A DNA stretch of 64,000 bases from Darksidea phi (taxonomy: Eukaryota > Ascomycota > Dothideomycetes > Pleosporales > Lentitheciaceae): the NCBI GenBank assembly GCA_030770425.1, contig JASJFT010000007.1, positions 190,245 to 254,244 of the forward strand. The letters run 5' to 3'. Position 1 is the first letter of the stretch; each line of letters begins with the position of its first letter. A model generated the notes under the pieces. It was not told the DNA's origin, ran no database searches, and saw nothing but the letters and a program-made list of their open reading frames with translations. The position numbers were made by a program, and so were the translations under genes. Shown here piece by piece: positions 51,982 to 64,000 of the stretch.

Positions 51982-52368
51982 ATGGCCTCGTCAACCTCCC
52001 GCGTACGCTCTCTCTACCGCCGTCTTCTCCGCGAACTCCCCACCCACCCCTCTGCCACACCCACAACTACCAGCGCCTCCCGCACAACCCCGTCAAAGTT
52101 CCGCTCTACCTCGCACCAAAAGCTCTCGACACCCTCGTTAGTGCAGAAACGCCTTCGCGACTCCTTTGTCAATCCAACAAGCTCGAACGAGACGAGCCAG
52201 TTAGCACAGGCAGAACAGTTTGTGCAGTACGTGCAAGCGCAGAGGATGTACGCGACGCTGATCGAGCGCTACAATCCTGGAATGGGTATGAGTGAGGAGG
52301 AGAGGGTGCGACTGACAGCAAGGAAGGTGGGGATGGATCTGCCAGCTGAGTTTGTGGGGGAGAAGTGA
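51982..52368 (+). CDS. FMC1: ATP synthase assembly factor FMC1 (LYR family)
   Basis: This short mitochondrial LYR-motif protein helps F1 assembly in yeast by stabilising Atp12. It has 128 aa without introns. The N-terminal LYRRLLRELP (11-20) is the family signature, followed by a Ser/Thr-rich insert and a helical part FVQYVQAQRMYATLIERYNPGMGMSEEERVRLTARKVG. The final LPAEF is also typical. It shares a short divergent promoter with the mitochondrial GTPase gene at 51789, which may help joint expression of mitochondrial proteins (inference). Confidence 0.85.
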   Translation: MASSTSRVRSLYRRLLRELPTHPSATPTTTSASRTTPSKFRSTSHQKLSTPSLVQKRLRDSFVNPTSSNETSQLAQAEQFVQYVQAQRMYATLIERYNPGMGMSEEERVRLTARKVGMDLPAEFVGEK

Positions 52369-52764
52369 GGATAGAAGCAAATCACATTGTAGACTAGAAC
52401 AGCCGACGGATGCTCGTGGATGTCGGGTACAACGATAGCGCGTGGGCACACTACTTGAAACAGACCCAGGTGAGAAAAGGAAGAACGCTGGACGAACTTG
52501 TAGGATAGGAACGATTTAAGATCTAATCAGTACCAAAGCAGACCATTTATCTACACCGAGCGCGAGACACGCATGCCGTGAATAGTAGGGTATGAAGCTT
52601 TTTTCCGACCCTTTGCGCCGCGAACGGAATCTATATTCGCTTAATGCATCGTGTAGAGTCAATTGCCCAGAAGGCATGCCACCAAATCCGCCCTCACTTA
52701 CTACAACCGCGTCCACCCTAGTACCCTCTTCCACATCCAGTTCCTACAACAGAGGAAGGTTAGT
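52369..52764. other. Intergenic between convergent genes
   Basis: This gap of about 400 bp holds the 3' flanks of FMC1 and the SRP40-type gene. No coding or structural feature was seen. Confidence 0.3.
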
Positions 52765-54099
52765 CTAGTCTTCAAACTTAATTCCCTTCCCGCCTGATGT
52801 ATCAATAAGCCCACCTCGATAGGAACCCCTCTTTTTCTTGTTCTTTTCTTTTGTGAAGCTCTTCCCCTTGGTTGGCGCCAAATCAGCATACGCGCGATCC
52901 GCATAATCATACGAGACATAATCGTTGCTGGCCAAACGCGGGTCTACCTTCGTCTCGGCCTTGATGCGCGAGAAGCGATTCTCGATATGATTCTTCTTCG
53001 ATTTCACGGGACCGTTCGCGGAAGGCGTGTTCTCGTGCTTGCGCTTGCTTCCAGTTTCGGGAGTTGGTACGGGAGAGCTAGGTGCAAGAGTCGCGGTCGA
53101 TTCGGATGAGTTCTTGCGATCGTATGGGCTGGCTGGAGCCTTGTCTTCTGCCCCGGATTCGGAAGAGTCGCTCTCTGACGAACTAGAATCGCTGCTGGAT
53201 GACGAAGAATCTTTCTTCTTGGCGATCTTTACGGCCTTGGACTTCTTCACAGGCGAGGAGTCGGCGTGGCTCTCAGAGGTATCAGAATCGTCCGATGAGT
53301 CGGAACTCGATGAGGATGACGAGGATGCAGAAGACGCAGACTTGGCCTTCTTGCTCTTCGGTTTGGCCTCAGCTTCCGAGTCGGAACTATCACTGGAAGA
53401 TTCGCTTGAGCTCGAATCGCTAGATGAACTGGACGAGGCTGATTCAGGGAGAGGGACATTTGCTGCATCTTCGGCAGACTCGCTGTGCGAGCCACTGGAG
53501 GACGACGAGGCAGAGGAAGAGGAGGCGGAAGAAGTAGACCTCGACCTCTTGCTCCTCTTAGCAGGCGATCTATTTTCATGTTCTGATTCGGAGTCGGAGC
53601 TGGAACTAGAGCTCGAAGAGTCTGACTCCCCCTTCGCTGTCGCTCTCTTCTTGGGCGACGTTGTCTGCTCTTCCTCCGTCTTCCCGTCCTCGGAGTCGCT
53701 GCTCGAGTTGCTTGAGTCGCTGTCCGAACCACTGCTCGCTTCGCTGCTAGATGCGTTCTTTTCATCCACATCCATAGCCTCAGCCGCATCGTTCTCGGTG
53801 CCTGCAGTGTGTTCCCACCGCTCGTAGAGAGTAGTCAAATTTGGTACATCCTTCGTTGCAGTGCCAGCAGCAGGGGAGGTTTTTGCTTCGTCCTGAAGCT
53901 TCTTCGCCGTCTCTGCGTATCCGTGTTCCTTCAAAAAGGTCTGGACGAGGTTGAGGAGTGGCGCGGGAGCTTGAGGGTACTTCGACGTCTTCCTCTGCGA
54001 TTTTGCGGGTTTCTCGATGCGGCCTGCGGTGACCTTGTCTTGCTTTTTGGACTTCCTTTCGCGAGCATCCTCTGTACGGGCTTTCTTGCTCTTCGCCAT
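52765..54099 (-). CDS. SRP40: Nucleolar LisH/SRP40 (Nopp140-type) protein
   Basis: This intronless 444-aa protein starts at MAKSKKARTEDAR; the frame extends upstream to 54291 but the family start is clear. It has a LisH dimerisation helix (about 47-72, PLLNLVQTFLKEHGYAETAKKL), then ten or more acidic serine clusters (SSSSSSSDSESE type) alternating with basic SPAKRSKRSR/SPVKKSKAVK segments, and a C-terminal SRP40 domain (about 375-444) with NRFSRIKAE and GSYRGGLIDTSGGKGIKF. This is the layout of Srp40/Nopp140, chaperones of small nucleolar RNPs. The serine runs are expected CK2 targets. Confidence 0.9.
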   Translation of the reverse strand: MAKSKKARTEDARERKSKKQDKVTAGRIEKPAKSQRKTSKYPQAPAPLLNLVQTFLKEHGYAETAKKLQDEAKTSPAAGTATKDVPNLTTLYERWEHTAGTENDAAEAMDVDEKNASSSEASSGSDSDSSNSSSDSEDGKTEEEQTTSPKKRATAKGESDSSSSSSSSDSESEHENRSPAKRSKRSRSTSSASSSSASSSSSGSHSESAEDAANVPLPESASSSSSSDSSSSESSSDSSDSEAEAKPKSKKAKSASSASSSSSSSSDSSDDSDTSESHADSSPVKKSKAVKIAKKKDSSSSSSDSSSSESDSSESGAEDKAPASPYDRKNSSESTATLAPSSPVPTPETGSKRKHENTPSANGPVKSKKNHIENRFSRIKAETKVDPRLASNDYVSYDYADRAYADLAPTKGKSFTKEKNKKKRGSYRGGLIDTSGGKGIKFED

Positions 54100-54560
54100 G
54101 GTGTCAATTCTCTCGCTAAATTGTGCTGGTGTTGTCGTGTGCAATGTGTTGAAGCTGTGAGAAAAAGTTGTCGAGGGCGGAAATATTCCAAGCCTCATTT
54201 TGTGGCGGGGCACGCTAGCCCCGAACAGCTCGTTCCCAACCAACAAGCATACGTCCGCTCGTCTCATATACGACGCCAGACCTCTTCCCACGCCAACAGT
54301 AGTGCTGTCTATTCCCTACCTGCAGCTCCTCGCCCACGCGCCACAACTTTACTCTGCGGATAGTAGTTGCCGCCGCCGTTGCTGCAATTGTCGACGCCTG
54401 CTGCCGCGAATGCGCCCGGTGCTCATCTCCCCCGTTAATGGCTACGTCCTTCACAGCTTCTTCGTCCACCTAGGGGCATCGGCTTGCTGGCTCTTCACGT
54501 ATATGGCCTCGTACTACGAAGGACGACCGTTGTGCGATATACGTCCCGCCATAGACCACC
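54100..54560. promoter_or_regulatory. Divergent intergenic region between SRP40-type gene and SEC3
   Basis: This gap of 461 bp carries the 5' flanks of two divergent genes. No specific site was identified. Confidence 0.3.
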
Positions 54561-57500
54561 ATGGATGGCAATTCGAGGCCGCGTAATTATCAAAATAGCG
54601 CGGGAAACACGGGACGACCTAGCAATGAGAGTCGGCGTCCACCAGGAGCTCCAGGAGGGCCGCCATCCTCTACGGCTTCCTCTTCACGGTCAGGCGTGTC
54701 GCGCGCCGAAAGGTTCGAGGACGAGCGGCGAAGAATTACCAATAGTTGCTTCTCAAAGCTAGACAACGAGAACCAGCGTATGTTCTCCCACGAAGAGACT
54801 GGCACCTGCTAACCCAGTTCAGTGGAAGAGTCGTACATTACGCACATCCGCATCCAGGAAGACGGTGCCTATCCACAATCGCCCCCTCCTCCGTCGGCAA
54901 ACACTGCAACCAAAAAAGCGCGCATCATCATAATTTCCGTCACCAAGCTTAAGCTAGTGAGGCTGCACAAAGCCCGAGAGAATGCGAACGGTAGCTTCTC
55001 GATTGGCAAAACGTGGGAAATGTACCATCTATCCGCTATTGAGAACTACATCCACATGGTCCCAAAAAATGAAGAAGAAGCTCTGCACAAGCAGTGGGCC
55101 GGCGACAAGGGATTTCTGGTCACCATATCTAAGCCTTACTACTGGGAGGCGACCACGGCTAAAGAGAAGGAATTCTTTATTGGAAGCATGACCAAGATCT
55201 ATACCAAGTTTACCGACAAGCATGATCGTAAAGAAGGCAAATATCCGATTTTGACGGGTTTCAGCCCTGCTGAACTACTTGCACTGACTGAAGGACGTCC
55301 ATATGCAGCAACCGAAGAAGGTCGTGCTGCTTTTGATAGCTGGATTGCGCCCTACCAGAATCGTGCGCCTCCCGCCGACGACCCTGGCCCATATGCAGAA
55401 TTAAGAAGAGCATACGAGGAGTCGAGGAGAAATAGGAGCGGCCCTAACACCCCACAGCCACCAGGTTTACCATCGCCTAGGGACATGAGGCGGCCACTAG
55501 ATGAGAGAAGATTGCCACCTCCACGCGGTCCCGGACGTCCCCCAACATCGGACGGGCCACAACGCGAAGGAATGCCTCGGCGGCCAGGGCCTCCTTCAAT
55601 GCCGAATATGAGAGAGGCCGGACGTGGGGGACCACCTGGGCGACCTGAGGATGGTCGCTTCCCTTCATCCCCTCGTAATGTTCCTCCTGCGCAGGGTACC
55701 CCACCACCTGGTTCTCGGGACGGTCCTCGGCCACGGCCATCAATGGAACAGAACTTACGATCACATCCCAGCCGGGAGAACATGGCGCTGCGTTCGCGTC
55801 CAAGCCGCGAGCGACTACAACTAGCGCCAGGAATGGCGCCGCCAATTCCCACTCCTCCACCTCAACGTCTGTCTCCTCAGTCATCAAGATCTGACTTGCG
55901 GCCCAAGACGCCTGAAGCCGGAAACGCGTCTTTGCTACCTGCAAGTCTTAGTGTAGGTAGGCCGCCAGTTCCAGAAGACGCTCGATCGCAGAAGTCGCAA
56001 AAGTCGCTAGAAGGATCTTCTTTCGATAATGCAGGAATGGGCAGAACTTCTGCAGAGGAACGTAGAACAAACGTCCAACCCTTGTCTAGTGGGCGTGAAC
56101 CATCACCTAGAGGTTTGCGGCCTGGGACAGCTCAGAGCAATGCAAGCTCTTTTATGTCACGCAGCGAGGAGCCTCTGTCCGAAGACATTCCAAGAGCCGC
56201 TCTACCTGAGCGAAGACGGCCACAGATGGACTCTCGTCCGTCGCAACAGTCAGAACGCAGCGTTGAAAGTCTAGGAAGTGGGCGACAGACGGAATTTCAT
56301 ACTCTCGCACAATCGTCTCCTCCGCCCATAGCCCCTCCACCTCGAAGAAGACCCCAGGAAATCCCTGAGAGGTCCACACCCCCCTCCGCAAACGAACCAA
56401 ATAAGCGTGAGCCTATGGAAGCTATGATGCCACATTCAGAACTTCCACCTCCTCCGACATCTCCACTTCCACAGATACCCAAAGCCGCCGAACCCAGAGA
56501 GCCGGAGACACCTGTTGTCACGAAAACTCAAGCTGGGAAAGATGCCGAAGCGGCATCCCCTGTTAAGTTGACAACGTCCACTGGAGATGACGAGAATCAG
56601 GTTGACCACCGGCCTGGACTTGGACCCATGATTAAAAAGAAAATTGGCCAAAAGGACGCGGCAAACGCTTTCCGCAAGGCTGCTGCGGCCGCTGGCGCTT
56701 TCAAGCCTCGAGCCGGTGGTGCTGCAGCAAAACTTTTCGCCAAGGAAACAAAAGCATCCGAAGAGCCCGATGGCATCAGTGGCGTCTTTGTTCCCCAGCG
56801 CCCTACGCCCAAGGAGGAAACGGAGAAGAAACCTGAAGAGGAGCCTATGACCCAACCTGACCGAACATCGAAAGAGCGACCAAAGATCGTCACCGAAATC
56901 GTTCCCGAGGTCCAGGTGTCCAGTCCCCTGTCGCCGACACCAGTCATTGCGCCCGTGAATCCGGAAGAGAAGCTTGCTTCTCGCCCAGCTACCCCAGAAA
57001 ACCCTGTAGAGAAGACGAAAGCTGAACCCGAGGCTGAAGCACGGCGCAAGAGGCGAAGATCGAACCAACAGATCATGAATTTCTCCAAACTTGGCATCGA
57101 TGCGAGCATACTTGATGAACGCGGACTCGAATTCGAAATGCTCCTAGCAGAATTTGGTTGGGGGAGTAGTGAGCTCTCGGGCAGGAATATCGAATCGCTG
57201 GAATCGGACATTAAGCGTGAGATTGCACGTGTTGAAGCGGGCAGTTGGCTCAACCATCTTGAGCAGAAAGATGACCGTGTTGAAGCTGTGGAGAAAATGT
57301 TAGATCGGGCAATTGCTGAATGTGACGAACTCGAGGGTCTGTTGACACTGTATAATGTGGAACTAAGCGTAAGCGATCCCCTACAGTAATTCTTCTGATT
57401 TAACCACTAACCATCCCGCTAACAGAGCTTGAACGATGACATTGCATTCATTGAAGCCCAGAGCCAGGGTTTGCAAGTCCAAACAGCTAATCAGAGGCTA

Positions 57501-59588
57501 CTACAAAATGAACTCAAACAGCTTGTTGACACTATTTCCATTACGTCAGATCAGCTCGAGCCGCTACGGCGCGCACCTATCGGCAAGGTCAACGGACTCA
57601 AGGCTATTGAATCCTCTCTCGTACTACTCTATAAAGCCTTGATTACTATTGACCCCAACTTCGTTGAAAGCGGCCGCGCAAGCACGAATGACGATCTCCA
57701 AAAGATTCCCAGCAACGCTGGTTTTGGTAACAGCGAGTTGGCTTCTATGCAGGCTTTGCAAGAGAAGAAAGACCGGTATCTTAACGAAGGCGCCATGTTC
57801 CTCGATCGTCTCAAAAAGCACATGGATATTACTTTTGGCGCCGCCTTCTTGCAGACCAAAGACGCTTTAGCCAACATTGATAATACCGCCATGCCCTCAA
57901 CAATAGCCAACATTGAGGCTCACGATGCTGGTCGCAACATGCTGTGGATGATAAGCCCACTTATCTTGTTTGCCAAAGAAATTGACCGCACTTCGTGGAA
58001 CGCATTACTTCGTATGTACCAAAATCAAGCTGGGCAGATTTACCAAGACGAGATCCGGGACCATATTCTCTCATGGAGGCGTTTTGCTCGTAGACCTACC
58101 GGCGAGGAGCAGGAGCTCTTGTTCACTGCACAGGAGAAGGAGGTGGAAAGCATCACGGGGGCAGCTAGAAAACTTACCGTGAAAAGAAGTCAGACCTTGG
58201 CTCGCGGATTACGAAATACATCCGGGGATAAGGAAGGCAAGGCGAACAAAGCACAAGATGGGAAGCTTTTTGCTTTCGACGTGTTCTCTAGAATTCTAGA
58301 GGGCATTGGCCCCGTGCTTCTCACCGAGCAGAACTTCATCACAGAATTCTTTCATGCAACCTCAACAAACTCTATGGATTTCCCCGAGACTGTGAATGCC
58401 GCCTCGCCTGAGGAGCGCCATGGGCCGAATCTATGGGTCCGGAAGCAGTTCGAGGCGGACAGGGCGATGGCGAAGCGCGTTGCTGAAGTCATGGAGGATA
58501 TCTTCTCTTTCTGGCCTACGGAAGTACAGAATCTGGTGGAGTGGGCCATCAAGGCCGATCCTCTGTAAGCTGAAATATGCATGTCCTCCAGACCGAATGC
58601 TAACGTTTTGCAGGCAAGGAGTTGGAATTCTTTGCGCGGTTGACCGGAAACTTGTTGAAATCGAGGATTCAAATCAGGATTTCCTTACGAGGAATCTGCA
58701 AAAAGTGCATGAGCGCCTCACCAGCCTATTCATCCGCTTCGTGGATGAGCAAATCCGCGCCATCGAAGACACCAAAGTCAAGATCAAGAAGCGGAAGGGC
58801 GTCATTGCCTTTATGAAGACGTTTCCTCATTTTGCCATGGCGATTGAGAATATGCTGCCTGTCTCAGACGACACTAATCAGCTAGAAATCCGAAGGATGG
58901 TTGACGACGCCTATCAGAAGATCAACAAAGCCATGTTCGAGAGCTTGAAGGTTATCGCGAAGGAATCACCTGCTGTTATGGCTACTCAAGGCCAGGGGGA
59001 TCCGGAAGATAAGGAAGCACTTAACTACCACATTCTGCTCATTGAGAACATGAACCACTACATCGAAGAAGTGGATGCGCGCCCCGATTCAGTGCTGCTG
59101 GACTGGAAAGTGAAAGCCCAAGATGAGATGAAGGAGCATATGGAGCTTTACGTCGACGCCGTCATCCGGCGGCCGTTGGGTAAACTTCTGGTGAGTACCT
59201 GCCTTGACGTCTCCTTGCCTCACTAACCATCGGCTAGGAATTCATCGAGTCCACAGAAACTTTGTTGGCCCAACGTGGTGCCAGCGCACAGTCAATTGCA
59301 CAGCGCTCGTCCCACTCCCGCTCCGTCTTCAAGAAGCTCGTCCACTCATACGATGCCAAGGAAATCCGCAAAGGCATCGAAGCTCTCAAGAAGCGCGTTG
59401 ACAAGCACTTTGGCGACGCCGACGACCCCACTATCAGCCGCGACCTTGTTTTCAAGGTCCTCAAAGAATGCGAGAAGAATTACAGCGATGTGTATGATCG
59501 CACTATCCGTATCAATCAAGATGTATATTCTGGAGAGGTCGAGATGGACTGGGGGCCGAACGAGGTGTCAGCCGCGTTCAGGAGGTAG
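54561..59588 (+). CDS. SEC3: Exocyst complex subunit SEC3
   Basis: Sec3 tethers secretory vesicles to the plasma membrane through PI(4,5)P2 and Rho GTPases. The five exons are 54561-54777, 54823-57368, 57426-58564, 58614-59190 and 59238-59588, and splicing gives 1,609 aa. The N-terminal PH-like domain (about 73-200) has ESYITHIRIQEDG, ARIIIISVTKLKLVRLHKAR, SIGKTWEMYHLSAIENY and FLVTISKPYYWEA. A Pro/Arg-rich disordered region follows (about 250-780), then a NFSKLGIDASILDERG helix and the exocyst C-terminal rod with coiled coils, ending in LVHSYDAKEIRKGIEALKKR and MDWGPNEVSAAF. It is longer than yeast Sec3 because of the middle region. Confidence 0.93.
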
Positions 59589-60067
59589 ATCTGATCTATC
59601 CTGAATTCTAGTCTCTGCGCATATTGTTGTTCGAGGGTTGGCATGGCTTGTGTATTATGTTTGTCGCTGGTGTTTAGCAGTTTGGGATTTGGGCGTTCAC
59701 GAGCACGCGCGCGACGTCGAGGCTTATGGGCTTGTTTGGGGTTCCAATACATATTGCGCATTATTCTGATATCTAGCGTCTAGCGTACGAGCTGCTTGTA
59801 TAAACGTACATACTATTGGACTCTCAAGCCTGTTTTCTAGCCACGTGGCGTGCCTGTCTCGAACAATCTCGCAGGGAAGAAGCGCCGGAACTCATAGACG
59901 CCGCGGGGCCGACGTCCGTGTCTGAAACGGTTGTTGACATCTACTGTGTAGTTATTTGGCCGAACCTGACGTTCACTGCGCTTTTCTTAGCATAGCTTCG
60001 GTAAGACGACAGTATCGATCGCGGGCTAATTACATCGCTTCGCAACTACAAGAAGCATTCCCCCACA
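59589..60067. other. Intergenic
   Basis: This gap of about 480 bp between SEC3 and the DUF1295 gene, both on the plus strand, shows no further feature. Confidence 0.3.
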
Positions 60068-61148
60068 ATGACACTACTCCAAACATTGCTTCGCGCAACG
60101 GCGTTCCGCACGCCTCTCCTACGTACGCTTGTCCCAACCGTTGCACTCGCATACGGTATCCAGACTGTAGTCGCCGTGCCCTCCATCGCTGCACAGACGG
60201 AGCGCTTCTACGACCTTTCGGGCAGCTTAACGTACCTCTCGTGCACGGCAGCATCTTTGTTCTTGCCTTATCTGAGAACGAGGGCTGCCGGTGCTGTCAC
60301 TGGTGGGTTGCAAGAGTATCTGAGTGCACCCGCGCCGGGACAGGGGGGATGGTTTTGGCGACAGGTCGTGCTTAGTGCGGCGGTGGGAGTGTGGGCGACG
60401 AGATGTGAGTGCTTGCATCTCCCCAAAAGCGCGATAGATCGGTTCAAGCAATAGTAGTAAGTGCTAATGCTATATAGTGGGATGCTTCCTCTTCAAACGC
60501 ATAATAGACGACGATGGCACTGACTCCCGCTTCGACAATATCCGCACGTCGCCGTCAAAGTTCTTTGTCGCTTTCTTCGCGCAGGCGACGTGGGTCTCGC
60601 TGTGCATGCTACCCGTCATCTTGATCAACTCATTGCCACGGACCGCATTTGCGATGACGCGACTTGTGAACGTGACGAACGCCATCCCGCAAGCCATATC
60701 GGCGAAACCGTACTGGACCGATGTCCTGGGCCTTGCAGTTTTCGTGTTTGGGCTAACCTTTGAGGTTGTGGCGGATCGGCAGAAGAGCCAATGGAGCCAG
60801 GAGAGGAAGGAGAAGAAACATTCCGAAGAATTTCTCACACGCGGTTTATGGTCCAAGTCTCGTCATCCCAACTACTTTGGCGAAATCACGCTGTGGAGCG
60901 GTATCGCCATTGCTGCAGGTGGCCTTCTCGTACGCAACTCGGCACAGGTTGGACTTGGCTTGGGAGGATTCGGTGGAAAGGTACTGGTGGTTGGGATGTG
61001 TGCGGCGAGTCCGGCCTTTGTGGCTTTCTTACTGCTGAAGGTATCGGGTATTCCCCTCAGCGAGAACAAGTATGACAAGCGGTACGGGGACCGTAAGGAG
61101 TACAAAGCGTGGAAGGAGAGTACGCCGATGCTTGTCCCGAAGTTCTGA
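60068..61148 (+). CDS. DUF1295 / steroid 5-alpha-reductase-like membrane protein
   Basis: This is a polytopic membrane protein of the isoprenylcysteine methyltransferase/steroid reductase-like superfamily (DUF1295). The two exons are 60068-60404 and 60478-61148; the 73-bp intron has GTGAGT, a GCTAATG branch point and TAG, and splicing gives 335 aa. The signature RGLWSKSRHPNYFGE (about 234-248) binds NAD(P)H in relatives and is followed by hydrophobic helices. DVLGLAVFVFGLTFEVVADRQK is another conserved block. The C terminus YGDRKEYKAWKESTPMLVPKF is typical. The substrate is unknown; a lipid or sterol reductase role is inference. Confidence 0.87.
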
Positions 61149-62162
61149 TTGAAGGCGCTGTTCGGTCGTAAGAATCGAGAACAGTATCAATGCTGTGGTA
61201 AATCTCATCATAGTATGAAGCTTATTACTTACATCACCGGTTAGTCGAATACTCTGTAGATGTTCCTTCACATTCCGTATCCATGCATCCAGTGCATGGC
61301 CAACTTCACACCAAATCAACCTATTTCTTTCTTTTACCAACATTCACGATCCTTGTCTAGTTTGAACATGCCAACCTCCACGAGCCGCTCTGCATTCGGT
61401 CCTCACCCATCACACAACGCACCAGTATAATACAGTAAGTAGTAGCTACACAACCCGCACCAAATCCACACCATCTCAAGCTAAAACACAACTCAAACGG
61501 CTTTATTTCTCACACTCCCCCTGGTTATACGAACCCCAACCCTGATAAAATCTACAAAGAAAAAAAAAGAAAGCATGCTACTAAGAAAGACGCAGCCATC
61601 CAGACGAGGCAGCATACTCTAATTCCCACAAGAAATTCCTCCCGCTTCCCCGCTAGCCATTCTCCGAGACAGCAAAGTAGTGATGATATACAAGCGGCTT
61701 CCCCGGTGGATTGGATACGTAAAGTTGGTAATCTTAGATGAAAACAACGATCACATGGGAAAGCCATATATGTTTCTTGTTTGGAAGATGGTACACACTT
61801 TCTACATGGGGATATGTAAGAGGGTATACGCATAGGCTGAAGCTACTGATGTAATCTAGGAGAAGGTTAGAGAGTTTGTTCTATAAAGCATGGCGAGCTC
61901 ATCAGGAGCGCTCGCGCAATATTTGAGTGATCAATCAAGAGCGACCTAGCTAACTCTACGACAGTCTTGAGGTAGGCGTTCCATAAGGTTATGCATTCAT
62001 TGTTTCATGCATAGCAATCTAGTCATTACCTCATTACGAAGTACCATCGTTGGAGGATGTGGAAGTTGCACTCTTACCACTTGTGTAGACGAGCAGTTGC
62101 TGCATCCCGCTTTTATCTCAGACCAGAATTCCGCCCAACCCCCGCTCACATCGCACTCAGAC
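61149..62162. other. Intergenic between convergent genes
   Basis: This 1-kb gap holds the 3' flanks of two convergent genes. An A-rich run lies at about 61558-61573. No frame has protein-like features. Confidence 0.4.
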
Positions 62163-63907
<1,745 letters not shown>

Positions 63908-64000
63908 CTATGAAGCCCCTCCCTCTCCTCGTCTGCCTGCTTGATGCACCTCGCGCCTTATGTCGAATAATGCATCATCGATTTCACGCTCCTCCTGTCT
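63908..64000 (-). CDS. Possible 3' end of a minus-strand gene cut by the window edge
   Basis: An open frame enters from the right edge and ends at a TAG at 63910-63908. Its last 30 residues are charged and helix-like (REIDDALFDIRREVHQAG), more like a protein tail than chance. The identity is unknown. Confidence 0.35.
   Translation of the reverse strand, partial: RQEEREIDDALFDIRREVHQAGRRGEGGAS

Noticed and set aside
53027..53827. 266-residue acidic plus-strand frame opposite the SRP40-type gene
   Set aside because: It is the reverse reading of serine/aspartate repeats; the minus-strand protein has LisH and SRP40 domains.
56436..57253. Two minus-strand frames of more than 200 residues inside SEC3
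   Set aside because: They are antisense to the proline-rich SEC3 region, with no motifs.

Overview
The window is nuclear DNA of a filamentous ascomycete (Pezizomycotina). Genes carry short GT-AG introns, mostly 45-90 bp, with CTAAC/CTGAC-type branch points. A HET-domain gene, fungal siderophore genes and AT-rich repeat-scarred blocks fit the same assignment. The gene repertoire suggests a Dothideomycete, but that is inference. Intron positions were worked out by hand and each model was checked for reading-frame closure.

Left (1-11.6 kb): a 5'-truncated GNAT acetyltransferase, then a compact siderophore locus. It holds a 1,313-aa ABCB transporter (SitT-like), a short divergent ornithine N5-monooxygenase-like protein (SidA family), a hydroxyornithine transacylase (SidF-like, ending in a peroxisomal AKL) and an acyl-CoA ligase (SidI-like, with an N-terminal PTS2-like motif). 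Together they could hydroxylate ornithine, activate and transfer the acyl group in peroxisomes, and export product or precursor. No NRPS lies in the window. Five perfect ATCWGATAA boxes, the SreA-type iron-responsive GATA site, lie in the non-coding gaps of this locus.

Middle (11.6-34 kb): an accessory region with low gene density. It holds a nuclear Myb-like protein, four genes (three clear paralogues plus one partial relative) encoding a small helical domain that recalls Sin3 PAH domains, a six-cysteine small secreted protein, a secreted HExxH metalloprotease, a protein of unknown function between two AT-rich blocks, a vacuolar carboxypeptidase S-like enzyme and an acidic protein with five DLVRWVSRR-type repeats. 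A dispersed repeat occurs twice (about 15.4 and 23.7 kb).

Right (34-64 kb): mostly conserved, densely packed genes: a second Myb-like protein, an unknown five-exon nuclear-type protein, a DNAJC9-like J protein, a cytidine/RibD-type deaminase, an NTF2-like protein, a CCPSG-type surface protein, STN1, a HET protein, a mitochondrial EngB GTPase, FMC1, an SRP40/Nopp140-type LisH protein, exocyst SEC3, a DUF1295 membrane reductase-like protein and glucose-6-phosphate 1-epimerase, whose first intron is GC-AG. The last bases probably hold the 3' end of another minus-strand gene.
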